In this document: positions 48,485 through 58,522 of the stretch, piece after piece
Layout of the letters: each line of letters opens with the position of its first letter
Position numbering within the stretch: the first letter of the stretch is position 1
Program-made: the position numbers and the translations under genes
From: Sulfitobacter sabulilitoris
GTDB taxonomy: Bacteria > Pseudomonadota > Alphaproteobacteria > Rhodobacterales > Rhodobacteraceae
Assembly: GCF_005887615.1 (NCBI RefSeq)
Contig: NZ_VANS01000006.1
Span: 1-64,000, forward strand
DNA length: 64,000 nt
Reading direction: 5' to 3'
The notes under the pieces: generated by a model
Seen by the model: only the letters and a program-made list of their open reading frames with translations
Told to the model about the DNA's origin: nothing
Database searches by the model: none

Positions 48485-48502
48485 TGTTCATATGTTCTGA
48501 CA
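48485..48502. promoter_or_regulatory. PpsR box 2, crtD-crtE spacer
   Basis: TGTTCATATGTTCTGACA fits TGT-N12-ACA, 24 bp after the first box (start to start) and 25 bp before crtE, likely overlapping its promoter. Confidence 0.75.
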
Positions 48503-48526
48503 GATAGTCTGAGAGAGGTCTCGCCG

Positions 48527-49411
48527 ATGGCCATGACGACCCGGATCGAAGCCGCCATTTCCCGCGCGATTTCCATTGGGCAGGGCCGTGGCGCCGTGCC
48601 GCCCCGGCTGTCGTCTGCGCTGCGCTATGCCACGGAACCGGGGGGCGCGCGCATTCGCCCCACGATCCTGATGTCTGTCGCGATGGCGTGTGGCGACGAT
48701 CGCCCGATGCTATCGGATGCGGCGGCATCGGCGCTGGAGCTGATCCATTGCGCCAGTCTTGTGCATGACGATCTGCCCTGTTTCGATGATGCGGACATTC
48801 GGCGGGGCAAGCCGTCGGTGCACCGGGCCTATTCCGAACCGTTGGCGGTGCTGACCGGGGACAGCCTGATCGTGCTTGCCTTCGAAATCCTGGCGCGCCA
48901 GTCGGGTCATGCGCCCGACCGGGTGGCGCAGATGATCATCACCTTGGCGCAAAGGACGGGAATGCCCGGCGGAATCTGCGCCGGGCAAGGCTGGGAAAGC
49001 GAATGCGACATCGATCTGAGCGCCTATCACCAGGCCAAGACCGGCGCCTTGTTCATCGCCGCGACGCAGATGGGCGCGCTTGCGGCAGGGCAAGAGGCCG
49101 AGCCGTGGTTCGAACTGGGCGCGCGCATCGGCGAGGCGTTTCAGGTTGCCGACGATCTGCGTGATGCGCTTTACGATGCCGATACGCTGGGTAAGCCCGC
49201 CGGGCAGGATGACCTGAACGGGCGGCCCAATGCGGTCACGCTTTTGGGTGTGCAGGGGGCGATGTCGCGCCTCAAGGACATCTTGGGTGGTGCGATCGCG
49301 TCCATCCCGTCGTGCCCGGGCGAGGCGCAACTGGCCGCGATGGTCAACATGTATGCCGAAAAGCTGACCCCGGTCGCGACGCAGGTCAGCACGCCGCGGC
49401 ATCGCGTCTAA
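48527..49411 (+). CDS. crtE: Geranylgeranyl diphosphate synthase
   Basis: A 294-residue prenyltransferase with both aspartate-rich motifs: DDLPCFDDAD (residues 81-90) and DDLRDALYDAD near residue 210. It makes the C20 precursor for carotenoids and the bacteriochlorophyll tail. A GAGAGAGG ribosome site precedes ATG 48527. It is followed 3 bp later by crtF. Confidence 0.95.
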   Translation: MAMTTRIEAAISRAISIGQGRGAVPPRLSSALRYATEPGGARIRPTILMSVAMACGDDRPMLSDAAASALELIHCASLVHDDLPCFDDADIRRGKPSVHRAYSEPLAVLTGDSLIVLAFEILARQSGHAPDRVAQMIITLAQRTGMPGGICAGQGWESECDIDLSAYHQAKTGALFIAATQMGALAAGQEAEPWFELGARIGEAFQVADDLRDALYDADTLGKPAGQDDLNGRPNAVTLLGVQGAMSRLKDILGGAIASIPSCPGEAQLAAMVNMYAEKLTPVATQVSTPRHRV

Positions 49412-49414
49412 GCG

Positions 49415-50539
49415 GTGTCGGACCTGTCCCAGGATATACCGGGCTGGCGCGGCGGCTGGTTGAACCGCTTTGTCGCCCGCCCCGGATTTCAAAGCTGGGC
49501 CAGCCGGTTTTTCCTAACGCGCAGACAGGTCCGCCGCGATGGCGCCGCGATTTTCGATATCGTTCAGGGATTCGTCCAAAGCCAGGTGTTGATGGCGCTG
49601 GTGGAACTGGATCTGCTGTATCGACTGCGCGCCGGTCCGCAAACTTCTGGCGCGTTGGGTCAGGCGACCGGGATCGCGCCCGATCGGATGGAGATCCTGT
49701 TGCAGGCGGCGGCGGCGTTGGGTCTGCTAAAGCGCGGGCGGCAGGGGCGTTTTGCGCTGGCCCGAAAGGGAGCGGCGCTGATGGGCGTTCCGGGGCTGGA
49801 GGCGATGATCCGCCATCACCGTGCCTTTTACCGGGACCTCGAAGATCCGGTTGCCTTGCTGCGCGGTCCAAAGCAGACCGCCTTGTCGCAATTCTGGCCC
49901 TATGTGTTCGGCGCAGGGGGCGACATCGATCCAGTGGTCGCGCGGACCTATTCCGACCTGATGGCGCAAAGCCAGCGTTTGGTGGCCGAAGACACGCTGC
50001 GCGCCGTATCGTTCGGGGACACTGGAACGCTGCTGGATATCGGCGGCGGCAGCGGAGCGTTCATCGAGGCGGTCGGTATCGCGCATCCATCGGTGCGGAT
50101 GATGTTGTTCGACCTGCCCGCAGTGGTGCCGGTGGCTGAGGCACGAATTCGCCAGGCGGGGATGTCCGGCCGGACATCCATCCATGCCGGCTCCTTTCGC
50201 GACGATCCCCTGCCCCAAGGTGCGGACACGATTTCATTGATCCGGGTTCTTTACGATCATTCGGACGATACCGTTCGCGCGCTTTTGGCCAAGGTCTTCG
50301 ATGGCTTGCCGCCGGGTGGCCGGCTCATTATTTCCGAGCCGATGGGCGGCGGAGCGCGCCCCGATCGGGCGGGTGACGTGTATTTCGCGTTCTACACGAT
50401 GGCGATGCAGACGGGGCGCACCCGGTCCGCCGATCAGATTGCCGCCCTGTGCCGCGAGTCGGGATTTGTCGGGATCAAGAGCCCCGAACCCGCACGCGGT
50501 TACGTGACCCGGACGCTTGTCGCCGGCAAGCCCAGGTGA
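49415..50539 (+). CDS. crtF: Hydroxyneurosporene O-methyltransferase
   Basis: The 374-residue SAM-dependent methyltransferase has an N-terminal dimerisation/winged-helix part (FDIVQGFVQSQVLMALVELD) and a Rossmann domain with LLDIGGGSGAFIEAV and SLIRVLYDHSDDTVRALLAK. It methylates the 1-hydroxy group to give the methoxy end of spheroidene. The start is GTG at 49415. Confidence 0.94.
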   Translation: MSDLSQDIPGWRGGWLNRFVARPGFQSWASRFFLTRRQVRRDGAAIFDIVQGFVQSQVLMALVELDLLYRLRAGPQTSGALGQATGIAPDRMEILLQAAAALGLLKRGRQGRFALARKGAALMGVPGLEAMIRHHRAFYRDLEDPVALLRGPKQTALSQFWPYVFGAGGDIDPVVARTYSDLMAQSQRLVAEDTLRAVSFGDTGTLLDIGGGSGAFIEAVGIAHPSVRMMLFDLPAVVPVAEARIRQAGMSGRTSIHAGSFRDDPLPQGADTISLIRVLYDHSDDTVRALLAKVFDGLPPGGRLIISEPMGGGARPDRAGDVYFAFYTMAMQTGRTRSADQIAALCRESGFVGIKSPEPARGYVTRTLVAGKPR

Positions 50540-50553
50540 CCCGCGCGCAAAAG

Positions 50554-50571
50554 TGTCCAAATTTATTGACA
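50554..50571. promoter_or_regulatory. PpsR box 1 upstream of bchC
   Basis: TGTCCAAATTTATTGACA fits TGT-N12-ACA and includes a TTGACA that could be the -35 element of the bchC promoter. Confidence 0.75.
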
Positions 50572-50579
50572 CATCAATA

Positions 50580-50597
50580 TGTAAGTTTAAACTGACA
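50580..50597. promoter_or_regulatory. PpsR box 2 upstream of bchC
   Basis: TGTAAGTTTAAACTGACA fits TGT-N12-ACA, 26 bp after the first box. The pair should give oxygen-dependent repression of bchCXYZ and, by readthrough, puf. Confidence 0.75.
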
Positions 50598-50671
50598 ATC
50601 CAAGCGCATCTGAAAGCATGAGTCTTTGAGTCACCGCAAATGCGCATCGCAAGCCCTGGGAGGGAGCGTTC

Positions 50672-51613
50672 TTGGACACCGCCGCAGTTCTTCTGAAAGG
50701 TCCACGCGATCTCGACGTCGATACCCTGACGCTGACCGCGCCGTGTGCAGGCGACCTGGTGGTGGATATTTTGCACTCCGGTATTTCCACGGGCACGGAA
50801 AAACTGTTCTGGTCGGGCCAGATGCCGCCGTTTCCCGGCATGGGGTATCCGCTTGTTCCCGGCTACGAGGCGATGGGCGAGGTGGTCGAGGCCGCCCCCG
50901 CGACCGGATTTCGCGCCGGCGATCATGTCTTTGTTCCGGGGGCCAACTGTTATGACGGGGCCTTTGGGCTGTTTGGCGGTGCCGCGGCGCGGGTCATCAC
51001 CGATGCGGCCCGTGTCACCCGAATCGATGCCGGGTTCGGGGCCGAAGGCGCCCTGTTGGCGCTGGCCGCAACGGCGCGCCATGCGATGGCCGGGCTGAAC
51101 AAGGCCGTGCCGGACCTGATCGTGGGCCATGGCGTTCTGGGCCGGTTGCTGGCGCGACTGACCATCGCGGCGGGCGCGCCCGCTCCGACGGTCTGGGATA
51201 TTGATCCGACCCGCCGTGGCGATGCGCGCGGATACGCGGTTCTGGCGCCCGAGGATGACACCCGGCGCGATTACACTTCGATCTACGATGTGTCAGGCTC
51301 TGTCGCGGCGATTGGCGACCTGATCGGTCGCCTCGCCAAGGGCGGCGAGATCGTGCTGGCCGGGTTTTATTCCGATCCCATCAGCTTTGCCTTCCCGCCC
51401 GCCTTCATGAAGGAGGCGCGTTTTCGCGTCTCCGCGGAATGGACCCATGATGATCTGCGGGCAACGCGCGCGCTGGTGGAATCCGGTGCGTTGTCCCTGT
51501 CGGGGCTGATCACGCACCGGGCCGCCGCCGCAGATGCGCGCGCGGCCTACACGCAAGCCTTCACCGACCCCGAATGCCTGAAAATGATTTTGAACTGGGA
51601 GCGTCCATCGTGA
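50672..51613 (+). CDS. bchC: 3-hydroxyethyl bacteriochlorophyllide a dehydrogenase
   Basis: A 313-residue zinc-type alcohol dehydrogenase-fold protein ([40 protein letters not shown]) that oxidises the C3 hydroxyethyl group to acetyl. The start is TTG at 50672, supported by a strong GGGAGGGAG ribosome site 8 bp upstream. It overlaps bchX by GTGA and heads the bchCXYZ-puf operon. Confidence 0.95.
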   Translation: MDTAAVLLKGPRDLDVDTLTLTAPCAGDLVVDILHSGISTGTEKLFWSGQMPPFPGMGYPLVPGYEAMGEVVEAAPATGFRAGDHVFVPGANCYDGAFGLFGGAAARVITDAARVTRIDAGFGAEGALLALAATARHAMAGLNKAVPDLIVGHGVLGRLLARLTIAAGAPAPTVWDIDPTRRGDARGYAVLAPEDDTRRDYTSIYDVSGSVAAIGDLIGRLAKGGEIVLAGFYSDPISFAFPPAFMKEARFRVSAEWTHDDLRATRALVESGALSLSGLITHRAAAADARAAYTQAFTDPECLKMILNWERPS

Positions 51614-52614
51614 AAGACGAAGTGCCGAACCTCAAGGATTTCGATCAACGTCTGCGCGACGAGGCGAACGCCGAACCGACGCTGGAAGTGCCGCAGGGCG
51701 AACCCACCAGCAAGACCCAGATCATCGCGATCTACGGCAAGGGCGGGATCGGGAAATCGTTCACGCTTGCCAACCTCAGCTGCATGATGGCCGAACAAGG
51801 CAAGCGCGTTCTGCTGATCGGCTGCGACCCGAAATCCGATACGACCAGCCTTTTGTTCGGCGGCAAGGCCTGCCCGACGATCATCGAGACATCCACCCGC
51901 AAGAAACTGGCGGGCGAGGAGGTGGCGATCGGCGATGTCTGCTTCAAACGGTCCGGCGTTTTCGCGATGGAACTGGGCGGGCCCGAGGTCGGGCGCGGTT
52001 GCGGTGGGCGCGGTATCATCCACGGTTTCGAACTGCTCGAAAAGCTGGGCTTTCACGACTGGGATTTCGACTACGTGCTACTGGATTTCCTGGGCGACGT
52101 CGTCTGCGGCGGGTTTGGCCTGCCAATTGCGCGGGACATGGCGCAAAAGGTGATCCTTGTCGCGTCGAATGACCTGCAATCGCTGTATGTTGCCAACAAC
52201 GTCTGTTCGGCGGTGGAATATTTCCGCAAGCTTGGTGGCAACGTTGGTGTCGCCGGTCTGGTCATCAACAAGGACGACGGCACCGGCGAGGCGGCGGCAT
52301 TCGCCAAGGCGGTTGATATTCCGGTGCTGGCCGCGATCCCGCAGAACGACGACCTGCGCAAGAAATCCGCGAACTACCAGATCGTCGGCACGGCCCAATC
52401 AGGATGGGGCGCGCTCTTTGCCGAGCTTGGCGAAAACGTCGCCGTGGCGCCGCCGGTGCGACCGACGCCGCTGGATCAGGATGGGCTTCTTGGCCTGTTC
52501 GACGCGTCCGAGACCGGCGGCGACATCGTGCTGGAACCGGCGACCGACATGGACATGCGCGGAAAGAATTCCAAACCCAAGCCATCGCTCGAGGTCGTTT
52601 ATGACGACGCATGA
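51610..52614 (+). CDS. bchX: Chlorophyllide a reductase iron protein X
   Basis: A 334-residue NifH-like ATPase with P-loop GKGGIGKS (residues 43-50) and cluster cysteines in GRGCGGRG and DVVCGGFG. It donates electrons to BchY-BchZ for reduction of ring B. GTG at 51610 overlaps the bchC stop and fits the family N-terminus better than the ATG 36 bp upstream inside bchC. It overlaps bchY by 14 bp. Confidence 0.96.
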   Translation: MKDEVPNLKDFDQRLRDEANAEPTLEVPQGEPTSKTQIIAIYGKGGIGKSFTLANLSCMMAEQGKRVLLIGCDPKSDTTSLLFGGKACPTIIETSTRKKLAGEEVAIGDVCFKRSGVFAMELGGPEVGRGCGGRGIIHGFELLEKLGFHDWDFDYVLLDFLGDVVCGGFGLPIARDMAQKVILVASNDLQSLYVANNVCSAVEYFRKLGGNVGVAGLVINKDDGTGEAAAFAKAVDIPVLAAIPQNDDLRKKSANYQIVGTAQSGWGALFAELGENVAVAPPVRPTPLDQDGLLGLFDASETGGDIVLEPATDMDMRGKNSKPKPSLEVVYDDA

Positions 52615-54205
52615 CGCACCCAAAGGTGCGCTTGAGGTCAGCTATGACCCGGCGGACGACGTGGAGGTGATCAAGGGCCACCCGCACGGCGATCTGTCGC
52701 GCGCGCCGGGCGACCAGCCGGATTTGACGCAGGACGGGATCGGTTGCCATTCCGGCGCCGAGTTGGAAAGCGCCGCACGCATGGCGGGCCAGTCCGAGAT
52801 GCTGGACAAGTTCAGGGCCGATTATCCGACCGGGCCCCACGATCAACCGCAATCGATGTGCCCGGCTTTCGGGTCGCTGCGCGTCGGCCTGCGGATGCGC
52901 CGGGTGGCGACCGTGCTGTCGGGGTCGGCCTGCTGCGTCTATGGCCTGACCTTCGTCAGCCATTTCTACGGTGCACGCCGTTCGGTCGGATACGTGCCTT
53001 TCAACTCCGAAACGCTGGTGACGGGAAAACTGTTCGAGGACATCCGCGAAAGCGTGCACGATCTGGCGGACCCCGATCGCTATGACGCCGTGGTCGTGAC
53101 CAACCTGTGCGTGCCAACCGCGAGCGGTGTGCCGTTGCGGTTGCTGCCGCGCGAGATAAACGGAGTGCGCATCGTCGGGATCGACGTGCCGGGGTTCGGC
53201 ATTCCGACCCATGCCGAGGCCAAGGATGTGCTGGCCGGCGCGATGCTGAACTATGCCCGCGCGGAAATCGCGGCAGGCCCTGTTGCGCGCCCCAGGGGCG
53301 GCGCCGAGGACAGGCCCGCCGTCGCCTTGTTGGGAGAGATGTTTCCCGCCGACCCGATGATGATCGGGGCGATGCTGGCCCCCATGGGGCTGGCGGCCGG
53401 TCCGGTCGTGCCCTGCCGCGAGTGGCGCGAATTATACGCCGCGCTGGAGTGCGGCGTGGTTGCCGCGATCCATCCGTTCTACACCGCCGCCGTGCGGGAG
53501 TTTCAGGCCGCGGGTCGGACTGTGGTCGGCTCTGCCCCGGTCGGTCATGACGGCACGGCGGCCTGGCTTGCCGCGATCGGTGACGCCTACGGCGTGGCCG
53601 CAGACAAGGTGGCCGCGGCGCAGAACGCCATGCTGCCCGCGATCAGGGGCGCGCTGGACGCCGCACCGATCGAGGGAACGATCACGCTGTCCGGGTATGA
53701 AGGGTCCGAATTGCTGGTCGCGCGTCTGCTGATCGAAAGCGGCGCGGACGTACCCTATGTCGGCACGGCTTGCGCGAAATCGCCATGGTCGGCCGCGGAT
53801 GCAGACTGGCTGTCGGCGCGCGGGGTCAAGGTGAAATACCGGGCCAGCCTTGAGGACGATTGCGCCGCGATGGAAGCGATCCGGCCCGATCTGGCCATCG
53901 GCACGACGCCTGTCGTGCAAAAGGCCAAAGCCAGGGGCATTCCCGCGCTCTACTTCACCAACCTGATTTCGGCGCGGCCGCTGATGGGCCCCGCCGGCGC
54001 GGGATCGCTGGCCGAGGTGATCAACGCCGCCATCGGCAATCGCGATCGCATGTCCCGAATGAAGGCGTTTTTCGAGGGTGTGGGCGAAGGAGACACCGCC
54101 GGTATCTGGGAAGGCGATCCGAACCTGCGTCCCGATTTTCGCGCCCAGCATCAAAAGAAGATCGACAAACTGGCGCGCGCGGCCAAGGCGCAGGAGATGA
54201 TCTGA
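52601..54205 (+). CDS. bchY: Chlorophyllide a reductase subunit Y
   Basis: The 534-residue nitrogenase-like subunit carries cluster cysteines in [36 protein letters not shown] and [13 protein letters not shown]. It forms the catalytic YZ component of chlorophyllide a oxidoreductase. ATG 52601 is inside the bchX tail. The stop shares a base with a 30-codon open frame leading to bchZ. Confidence 0.96.
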   Translation: MTTHDAPKGALEVSYDPADDVEVIKGHPHGDLSRAPGDQPDLTQDGIGCHSGAELESAARMAGQSEMLDKFRADYPTGPHDQPQSMCPAFGSLRVGLRMRRVATVLSGSACCVYGLTFVSHFYGARRSVGYVPFNSETLVTGKLFEDIRESVHDLADPDRYDAVVVTNLCVPTASGVPLRLLPREINGVRIVGIDVPGFGIPTHAEAKDVLAGAMLNYARAEIAAGPVARPRGGAEDRPAVALLGEMFPADPMMIGAMLAPMGLAAGPVVPCREWRELYAALECGVVAAIHPFYTAAVREFQAAGRTVVGSAPVGHDGTAAWLAAIGDAYGVAADKVAAAQNAMLPAIRGALDAAPIEGTITLSGYEGSELLVARLLIESGADVPYVGTACAKSPWSAADADWLSARGVKVKYRASLEDDCAAMEAIRPDLAIGTTPVVQKAKARGIPALYFTNLISARPLMGPAGAGSLAEVINAAIGNRDRMSRMKAFFEGVGEGDTAGIWEGDPNLRPDFRAQHQKKIDKLARAAKAQEMI

Positions 54206-54297
54206 TGGCGGACTGCGTGACATATCGCCCCTTGGGGGCCAACCCCCAAACCCCCGCGGTATTTATGCCATCTGGAAGACAGGGGAGCGCGATCTGA
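54205..54297 (+). other. 30-codon open frame bridging bchY and bchZ over a repeat
   Basis: An ATG in TGATG with the bchY stop opens a 30-codon frame (starting [17 protein letters not shown]) whose stop is again in TGATG with the bchZ start. It runs through the repeat at 54231-54279. It probably makes no useful protein but would carry ribosomes from bchY to bchZ. Confidence 0.4.
54231..54279 (+). repeat. REP-like element, copy 3 (bchY-bchZ)
   Basis: TTGGGGG-CCAA-CCCCCAA (54232-54249) forms a perfect 7-bp stem, followed by ACCCCCGCGGTATTTATGCC and a tail ending GGAAGAC. Layout matches the elements at 19845 and 25057. Confidence 0.6.
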
Positions 54298-55772
54298 TGC
54301 TGGTCACGGATCACGATCGTGCGGGCGGCTATTGGGGCGCTGTCTATGCGTTTTGCGCCGTCAAGGGATTGCAGGTCGTGATCGACGGGCCCGTCGGTTG
54401 CGAGAACCTGCCGGTGACGAGCGTGTTGCATTATACCGATGCCCTGCCGCCGCATGAGTTGCCCATCGTGGTGACCGGGCTGGGCGAGGGCGAGATGGGC
54501 GCGGGCACCGAGGACGCGATGAAGCGGGCGTGGAAAACGCTGGATCCGGCGCTGCCCGCGGTCGTTGTGACCGGGTCGATTGCCGAGATGATCGGCGGTG
54601 GCGTGACGCCGCAAGGCACCAATATCCAGCGGTTCCTGCCGCGCACCATCGACGAGGATCAGTGGCAATCGGCGGATCGCGCGATGACCTGGATCTTTAC
54701 CGAGTTCGGGATGACCAAGGGCCGGATGCCGCCCGAGAGGAAACGCGACGCGGATGCGCGTCCGCGCGTCAATATCCTTGGGCCGATGTATGGCACCTTC
54801 AACATGCCCAGCGACCTGGCCGAAATCCGGCGTCTGGTCGAAGGAATCGGCGCCGAGGTCAACATGGTCATGCCGTTGGGCGCGCATCTGGCGGAGATGC
54901 GGAATCTGGTAAATGCGGATGTGAACATCTGCATGTACCGCGAGTTCGGGCGCGGGTTGAGCGAGCTTCTTGCCAAGCCGTATCTGCAAGCCCCGATAGG
55001 GATCGAGAGCACCACCAAATTCCTGCGCGCACTGGGGAATTTGCTGGGCCTCGATCCCGAACCCTTCATCGCCCGCGAAAAGCATTCGACCATCAAGCCG
55101 GTCTGGGATCTGTGGCGTTCGGTGACGCAGGATTTCTTTGCCACCGCGTCCTTTGCGATCGTCGCGAGCGAGACCTATGCGCGTGGCATCCGGATGTTCC
55201 TGGAGGAGGACATGGGTCTGCCTTGTGCCTTTGCCGTCGCGCGCACGGCGGGACAGAAGACCAACAACGACGAGGTTCGCGCCCTGATGGGGCAAAAGCG
55301 CCCGTTGATCGTGATGGGGTCGATCAATGAAAAGATGTACCTGTCCGAGTTGAAGGCCGGGCACGGGCCGAGCCCCGCGTTCATTCCCGCGAGCTTTCCC
55401 GGCGCCGCGATCCGGCGGCACACCGGCACGCCCTTCATGGGGTATGCGGGCGCCACCTACCTGGTGCAGGAAGTCTGCAACGGGTTGTTCGACGCGCTGT
55501 TTCACATTCTGCCCCTGGGCACCGAAATGGATGCGGCGGAGGCGACCCCCACGACCTTGCGCCGCGATTTGCCGTGGGATGCCGACGCGCAGGCGATGCT
55601 GGACCGCCTTGTTGCATCGCACCCCATACTGACACGGATTTCCGCCGCGAAAATGCTTCGCGATGCGGCAGAAAAGGCGGCACTTGCCGCGGGAGACGCG
55701 TGTGTATCGCTTGGAACGGTACGCGCCTTGGACCCGGCACGTGCCGGGAATGATCGGGAGGATCAAAGATGA
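54297..55772 (+). CDS. bchZ: Chlorophyllide a reductase subunit Z
   Basis: A 491-residue nitrogenase-like subunit ([40 protein letters not shown]) that pairs with BchY. AGGGGAGCG precedes ATG 54297. The C-terminal part keeps the PCP-reductase-like domain ([17 protein letters not shown]). It overlaps pufQ by ATGA, linking pigment synthesis to reaction centre genes in one transcript. Confidence 0.96.
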   Translation: MLVTDHDRAGGYWGAVYAFCAVKGLQVVIDGPVGCENLPVTSVLHYTDALPPHELPIVVTGLGEGEMGAGTEDAMKRAWKTLDPALPAVVVTGSIAEMIGGGVTPQGTNIQRFLPRTIDEDQWQSADRAMTWIFTEFGMTKGRMPPERKRDADARPRVNILGPMYGTFNMPSDLAEIRRLVEGIGAEVNMVMPLGAHLAEMRNLVNADVNICMYREFGRGLSELLAKPYLQAPIGIESTTKFLRALGNLLGLDPEPFIAREKHSTIKPVWDLWRSVTQDFFATASFAIVASETYARGIRMFLEEDMGLPCAFAVARTAGQKTNNDEVRALMGQKRPLIVMGSINEKMYLSELKAGHGPSPAFIPASFPGAAIRRHTGTPFMGYAGATYLVQEVCNGLFDALFHILPLGTEMDAAEATPTTLRRDLPWDADAQAMLDRLVASHPILTRISAAKMLRDAAEKAALAAGDACVSLGTVRALDPARAGNDREDQR

Positions 55773-56002
55773 CTGACATGACATCAGGCGGCATGCCGCA
55801 GGCGCGCGAACCGCGCAGCCGCAAAAGCCACAACACCGAGTTCATGGTGTATTTCGCGATCATCTTTGTGGCAACGCTGCCGCTGGCCACCCTGACATGG
55901 GCGCTGTCGGCGCTGCGCAGCCGCAGCTTTACCGCCAGGGGCCCGATGGCCCGCGCCTGGAGCCAGGCGCGCATCATCACGCCGATGATCTTTTCGGCCT
56001 GA
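55769..56002 (+). CDS. pufQ: PufQ, bacteriochlorophyll biosynthesis regulator
   Basis: A 77-residue protein with one central hydrophobic helix ([20 protein letters not shown]) and a basic C-terminal tail. PufQ is needed for normal bacteriochlorophyll formation and occurs only at this place, between bchZ and pufB. It overlaps the bchZ stop by 4 bp. Confidence 0.92.
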   Translation: MTDMTSGGMPQAREPRSRKSHNTEFMVYFAIIFVATLPLATLTWALSALRSRSFTARGPMARAWSQARIITPMIFSA

Positions 56003-56193
56003 CCCATTCGATGGGGCTGCAAGCGGGGGGCAAGCCCGCGCGGCCCCGGGGAACACTCTCGGCAACATGTGCGCCTGTCGAGATCCAAGACTGGCCGCCT
56101 TGTCAAAGGTGGACAGAGCCCCGAGGGGGGAGACCCCCAAAGGACCCGGCCGCGGGGTGCGCGGCGTCAGCATAACGTTCCGGAGGAATAATT
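56003..56193. promoter_or_regulatory. pufQ-pufB spacer with GC hairpin
   Basis: A 191-bp non-coding leader before pufB. GGGGG-AGA-CCCCC at 56126-56138 forms a compact hairpin. The strong site CGGAGGA precedes pufB. Such spacers hold puf mRNA processing sites in Rhodobacter; no gene was seen here. Confidence 0.5.
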
Positions 56194-56343
56194 ATGGCTG
56201 ATAATACCGACCTGTCTTTTACAGGTCTCACAGACGAACAGGCGCAAGAATTGCACTCTGTCTACATGAGCGGGCTCTGGCTGTTTTCGGCCGTTGCCGT
56301 TGTCGCTCATCTGGCAGTGTTCATCTGGCGCCCGTGGTTCTGA
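56194..56343 (+). CDS. pufB: LH1 beta polypeptide
   Basis: A 49-residue light-harvesting beta chain: acidic N-terminus ([20 protein letters not shown]), one membrane helix with the bacteriochlorophyll ligand His39 (VVAHLAVF), and the closing IWRPWF motif. It is too short for many gene callers but unmistakable. A GGAGGA site precedes ATG 56194. Confidence 0.97.
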   Translation: MADNTDLSFTGLTDEQAQELHSVYMSGLWLFSAVAVVAHLAVFIWRPWF

Positions 56344-56357
56344 GGAGGGATTAACAA

Positions 56358-56519
56358 ATGGCAAAGTTCTACAAGATCTGGCTCATCTTCGATCCCCGTC
56401 GTGTGTTTGTCGCACAGGGCGTTTTCCTTTTCCTGCTGGCGGCGATGATTCACCTCGTCCTGCTCAGCACGGAGCATTTCAACTGGTTCGAACTGGCGGC
56501 TCAAAAAGCCGCGATGTGA
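56358..56519 (+). CDS. pufA: LH1 alpha polypeptide
   Basis: A 53-residue light-harvesting alpha chain ([20 protein letters not shown]) with one membrane helix, the bacteriochlorophyll ligand His32 (MIHLVLLST) and the C-terminal FNWF that tunes LH1 absorption. GAGGAGGG precedes the ATG, 14 bp after pufB. Spacing and order match the puf operon. Confidence 0.97.
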   Translation: MAKFYKIWLIFDPRRVFVAQGVFLFLLAAMIHLVLLSTEHFNWFELAAQKAAM

Positions 56520-56578
56520 CGTGGTGCCCCCGGCATGGGGGGCGCGCGACCCAGCTTGACGTGACAGCAAGCACAGCT

Positions 56579-56606
56579 GCGGGCGGACAAGATGTGCGCC
56601 GCCCGC
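56579..56606 (+). promoter_or_regulatory. Intercistronic hairpin between pufA and pufL
   Basis: GCGGGCG (56579-56585) pairs with CGCCCGC (56600-56606). In Rhodobacter a hairpin at this position protects the pufBA mRNA and sets the LH1 to reaction centre ratio; no T-run follows, so it is not a terminator. Confidence 0.7.
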
Positions 56607-56682
56607 CCGCGGCGAACGATTTGATTTCACGACGGCCTCCGCCTCTCGGATAGGCGCGCCGCAAAACGCGGAGAACATGAAG

Positions 56683-57531
56683 ATGGCGTTGCTCAGCTTC
56701 GAAAGAAAATATCGCGTCCGCGGAGGGACGCTGATCGGGGGCGATCTGTTCGACTTCTGGGTGGGGCCCTTTTTCGTGGGCTTTTTCGGGGTCACGACGG
56801 TCTTTTTCAGCCTGCTCGGCACGATCCTCATATTCTGGGGGGCCAGTCAGCAGGGCACATTCAATCCTTGGCTTATCAATATAGCGCCCCCTGACCTGAG
56901 TTACGGTCTGGCGATGGCGCCGCTGCTGGAAGGCGGGCTTTGGCAGATCATCACCTTCTGCGCCACCGGCGCCTTCATCAGCTGGGCGCTGCGCGAGGTC
57001 GAGATTTGCCGCAAGCTTGGCATGGGATATCACGTGCCGGTGGGGTTCGCCGTGGCGATCCTCGCCTATGTGACGCTGACGATATTCCGGCCGCTGCTGA
57101 TGGGCGCATGGGGGCACGGATTTCCCTACGGCATCTTCAGCCACCTCGATTGGGTCAGCAACACCGGCTACGCCTATCTGCACTTTCACTACAACCCGGC
57201 GCATATGCTGGCGGTGACGCTGTTCTTTACCACGACGATCGCGCTGGCGCTGCATGGCGGGCTGATCCTGTCGGCGGCCAACCCCGAAAAGGGCGAAGAG
57301 GCCAAGACGCCCGACCACGAGGATACCTTCTTTCGCGATTACATCGGCTATTCGGTCGGCACGCTCGGCATTCACCGGGTGGGGTATCTTCTGGCGCTGA
57401 ACGCGGTCTTCTTCTCGGCGGTCTGCATCATCATTTCCGGCCCGGTCTGGACCTCCGGGTGGCCCGAGTGGTGGAACTGGTGGCTTGAGCTGCCGATCTG
57501 GGGTTCGCAAATTTCCGCAGGAGGGATGTGA
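56683..57531 (+). CDS. pufL: Photosynthetic reaction centre L subunit
   Basis: The 282-residue subunit has five membrane helices and all key histidines: His154 (SHLDW) and His174 (YNPAHM) for bacteriochlorophyll, His191 (ALHGG) and His231 (GIHRVG) for the iron. ATG 56683 ([12 protein letters not shown]) is the family start; an in-frame ATG two codons earlier exists. It lies 3' of the hairpin and is coupled to pufM. Confidence 0.98.
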   Translation: MALLSFERKYRVRGGTLIGGDLFDFWVGPFFVGFFGVTTVFFSLLGTILIFWGASQQGTFNPWLINIAPPDLSYGLAMAPLLEGGLWQIITFCATGAFISWALREVEICRKLGMGYHVPVGFAVAILAYVTLTIFRPLLMGAWGHGFPYGIFSHLDWVSNTGYAYLHFHYNPAHMLAVTLFFTTTIALALHGGLILSAANPEKGEEAKTPDHEDTFFRDYIGYSVGTLGIHRVGYLLALNAVFFSAVCIIISGPVWTSGWPEWWNWWLELPIWGSQISAGGM

Positions 57532-57533
57532 TC

Positions 57534-58520
57534 ATGCCCGAGTATCAGAACATTTTCACCCAGGTGCAGGTCCAGGGTATTCCCGAGATGGGAATGGACA
57601 ATGAAAACGAAATGCACCGTGAACGCGTCGGTAAGCCCGGTTTCAGCACGCTGATGGGCCTGATCGGAAACGCACAGCTGGGGCCTGTCTATCTGGGCGT
57701 CTACGGCGTGGTGTCCTGCGTGGCCTTCATGGTGTGGTTCAATATCGTGGGCTTTTCCATGCTGGCGCAGGTCGGCTGGTCGATCCCCGAATTCATCCGG
57801 CAGCTGTTCTGGCTGGGGTTGGAACCGCCGGGCCCGGAATGGGGCCTGCGGATTCCGCCGCTCAACCAGGGTGGGGCTTGGGTCATCGCGGGCATGTTCT
57901 TTGCCATCGGCTGCGGCGCCTGGTTCCTGCGGACCTACAGCCTGGCCAAGGAACACAAGATGGGCAAACACCTTGCCTGGGCCTTTCTGGCGCTCTTGTG
58001 GCTGATTTTCGTGCTGAACCTGATCCGGCCCATTCTCATGGGATCCTGGGCGGAGGGCGTGCCCTACGGCATATTCCCGCACCTCGACTGGACCACGGCG
58101 TTTTCGATCCGCTACGGCAACCTCTACTACAATCCGTTCCATGCGCTTTCCATCGTGTTCCTCTACGGCTCCGTCCTGCTGTTCGCGATGCATGGCGGCA
58201 CCATTCTGGCGGTCACCCGCTACGGCGGCGACCGCGAGCTTGAGCAGATCTACGATCGCGGCACGGCCACCGAACGCGCGGCGCTCTTCTGGCGCTGGAC
58301 GATGGGCTTCAACGCCACGATGGAGGGGATCCACCGCTGGGCGTGGTGGTTCGCGGTGCTCTGTCCGATCACGGGCGGCATCGGCATCCTGCTGACGGGT
58401 ACGGTCGTCGACAACTGGTTCATCTGGGCGCAGGAACATAACTTTGCGCCGATGTATGACGGGTCGTACGGCTATGAAAACTATGGCTCTTACGAAGCCT
58501 TCATCGGGAAGGAGAACTGA
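57534..58520 (+). CDS. pufM: Photosynthetic reaction centre M subunit
   Basis: The 328-residue subunit carries His183 (FPHLDW) and His203 (NPFHAL) as bacteriochlorophyll ligands and His220 and His267 as iron ligands. ATG 57534 ([13 protein letters not shown]) follows AGGAGGG and matches the family start, 2 bp after the pufL stop; a GTG two codons earlier overlaps the pufL stop. Confidence 0.98.
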   Translation: MPEYQNIFTQVQVQGIPEMGMDNENEMHRERVGKPGFSTLMGLIGNAQLGPVYLGVYGVVSCVAFMVWFNIVGFSMLAQVGWSIPEFIRQLFWLGLEPPGPEWGLRIPPLNQGGAWVIAGMFFAIGCGAWFLRTYSLAKEHKMGKHLAWAFLALLWLIFVLNLIRPILMGSWAEGVPYGIFPHLDWTTAFSIRYGNLYYNPFHALSIVFLYGSVLLFAMHGGTILAVTRYGGDRELEQIYDRGTATERAALFWRWTMGFNATMEGIHRWAWWFAVLCPITGGIGILLTGTVVDNWFIWAQEHNFAPMYDGSYGYENYGSYEAFIGKEN

Positions 58521-58522
58521 TC

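Noticed and set aside
56003-56193. A small gene between pufQ and pufB
   Set aside because: No frame combines a start, ribosome site and plausible composition; the sequence looks like an untranslated leader with a hairpin.
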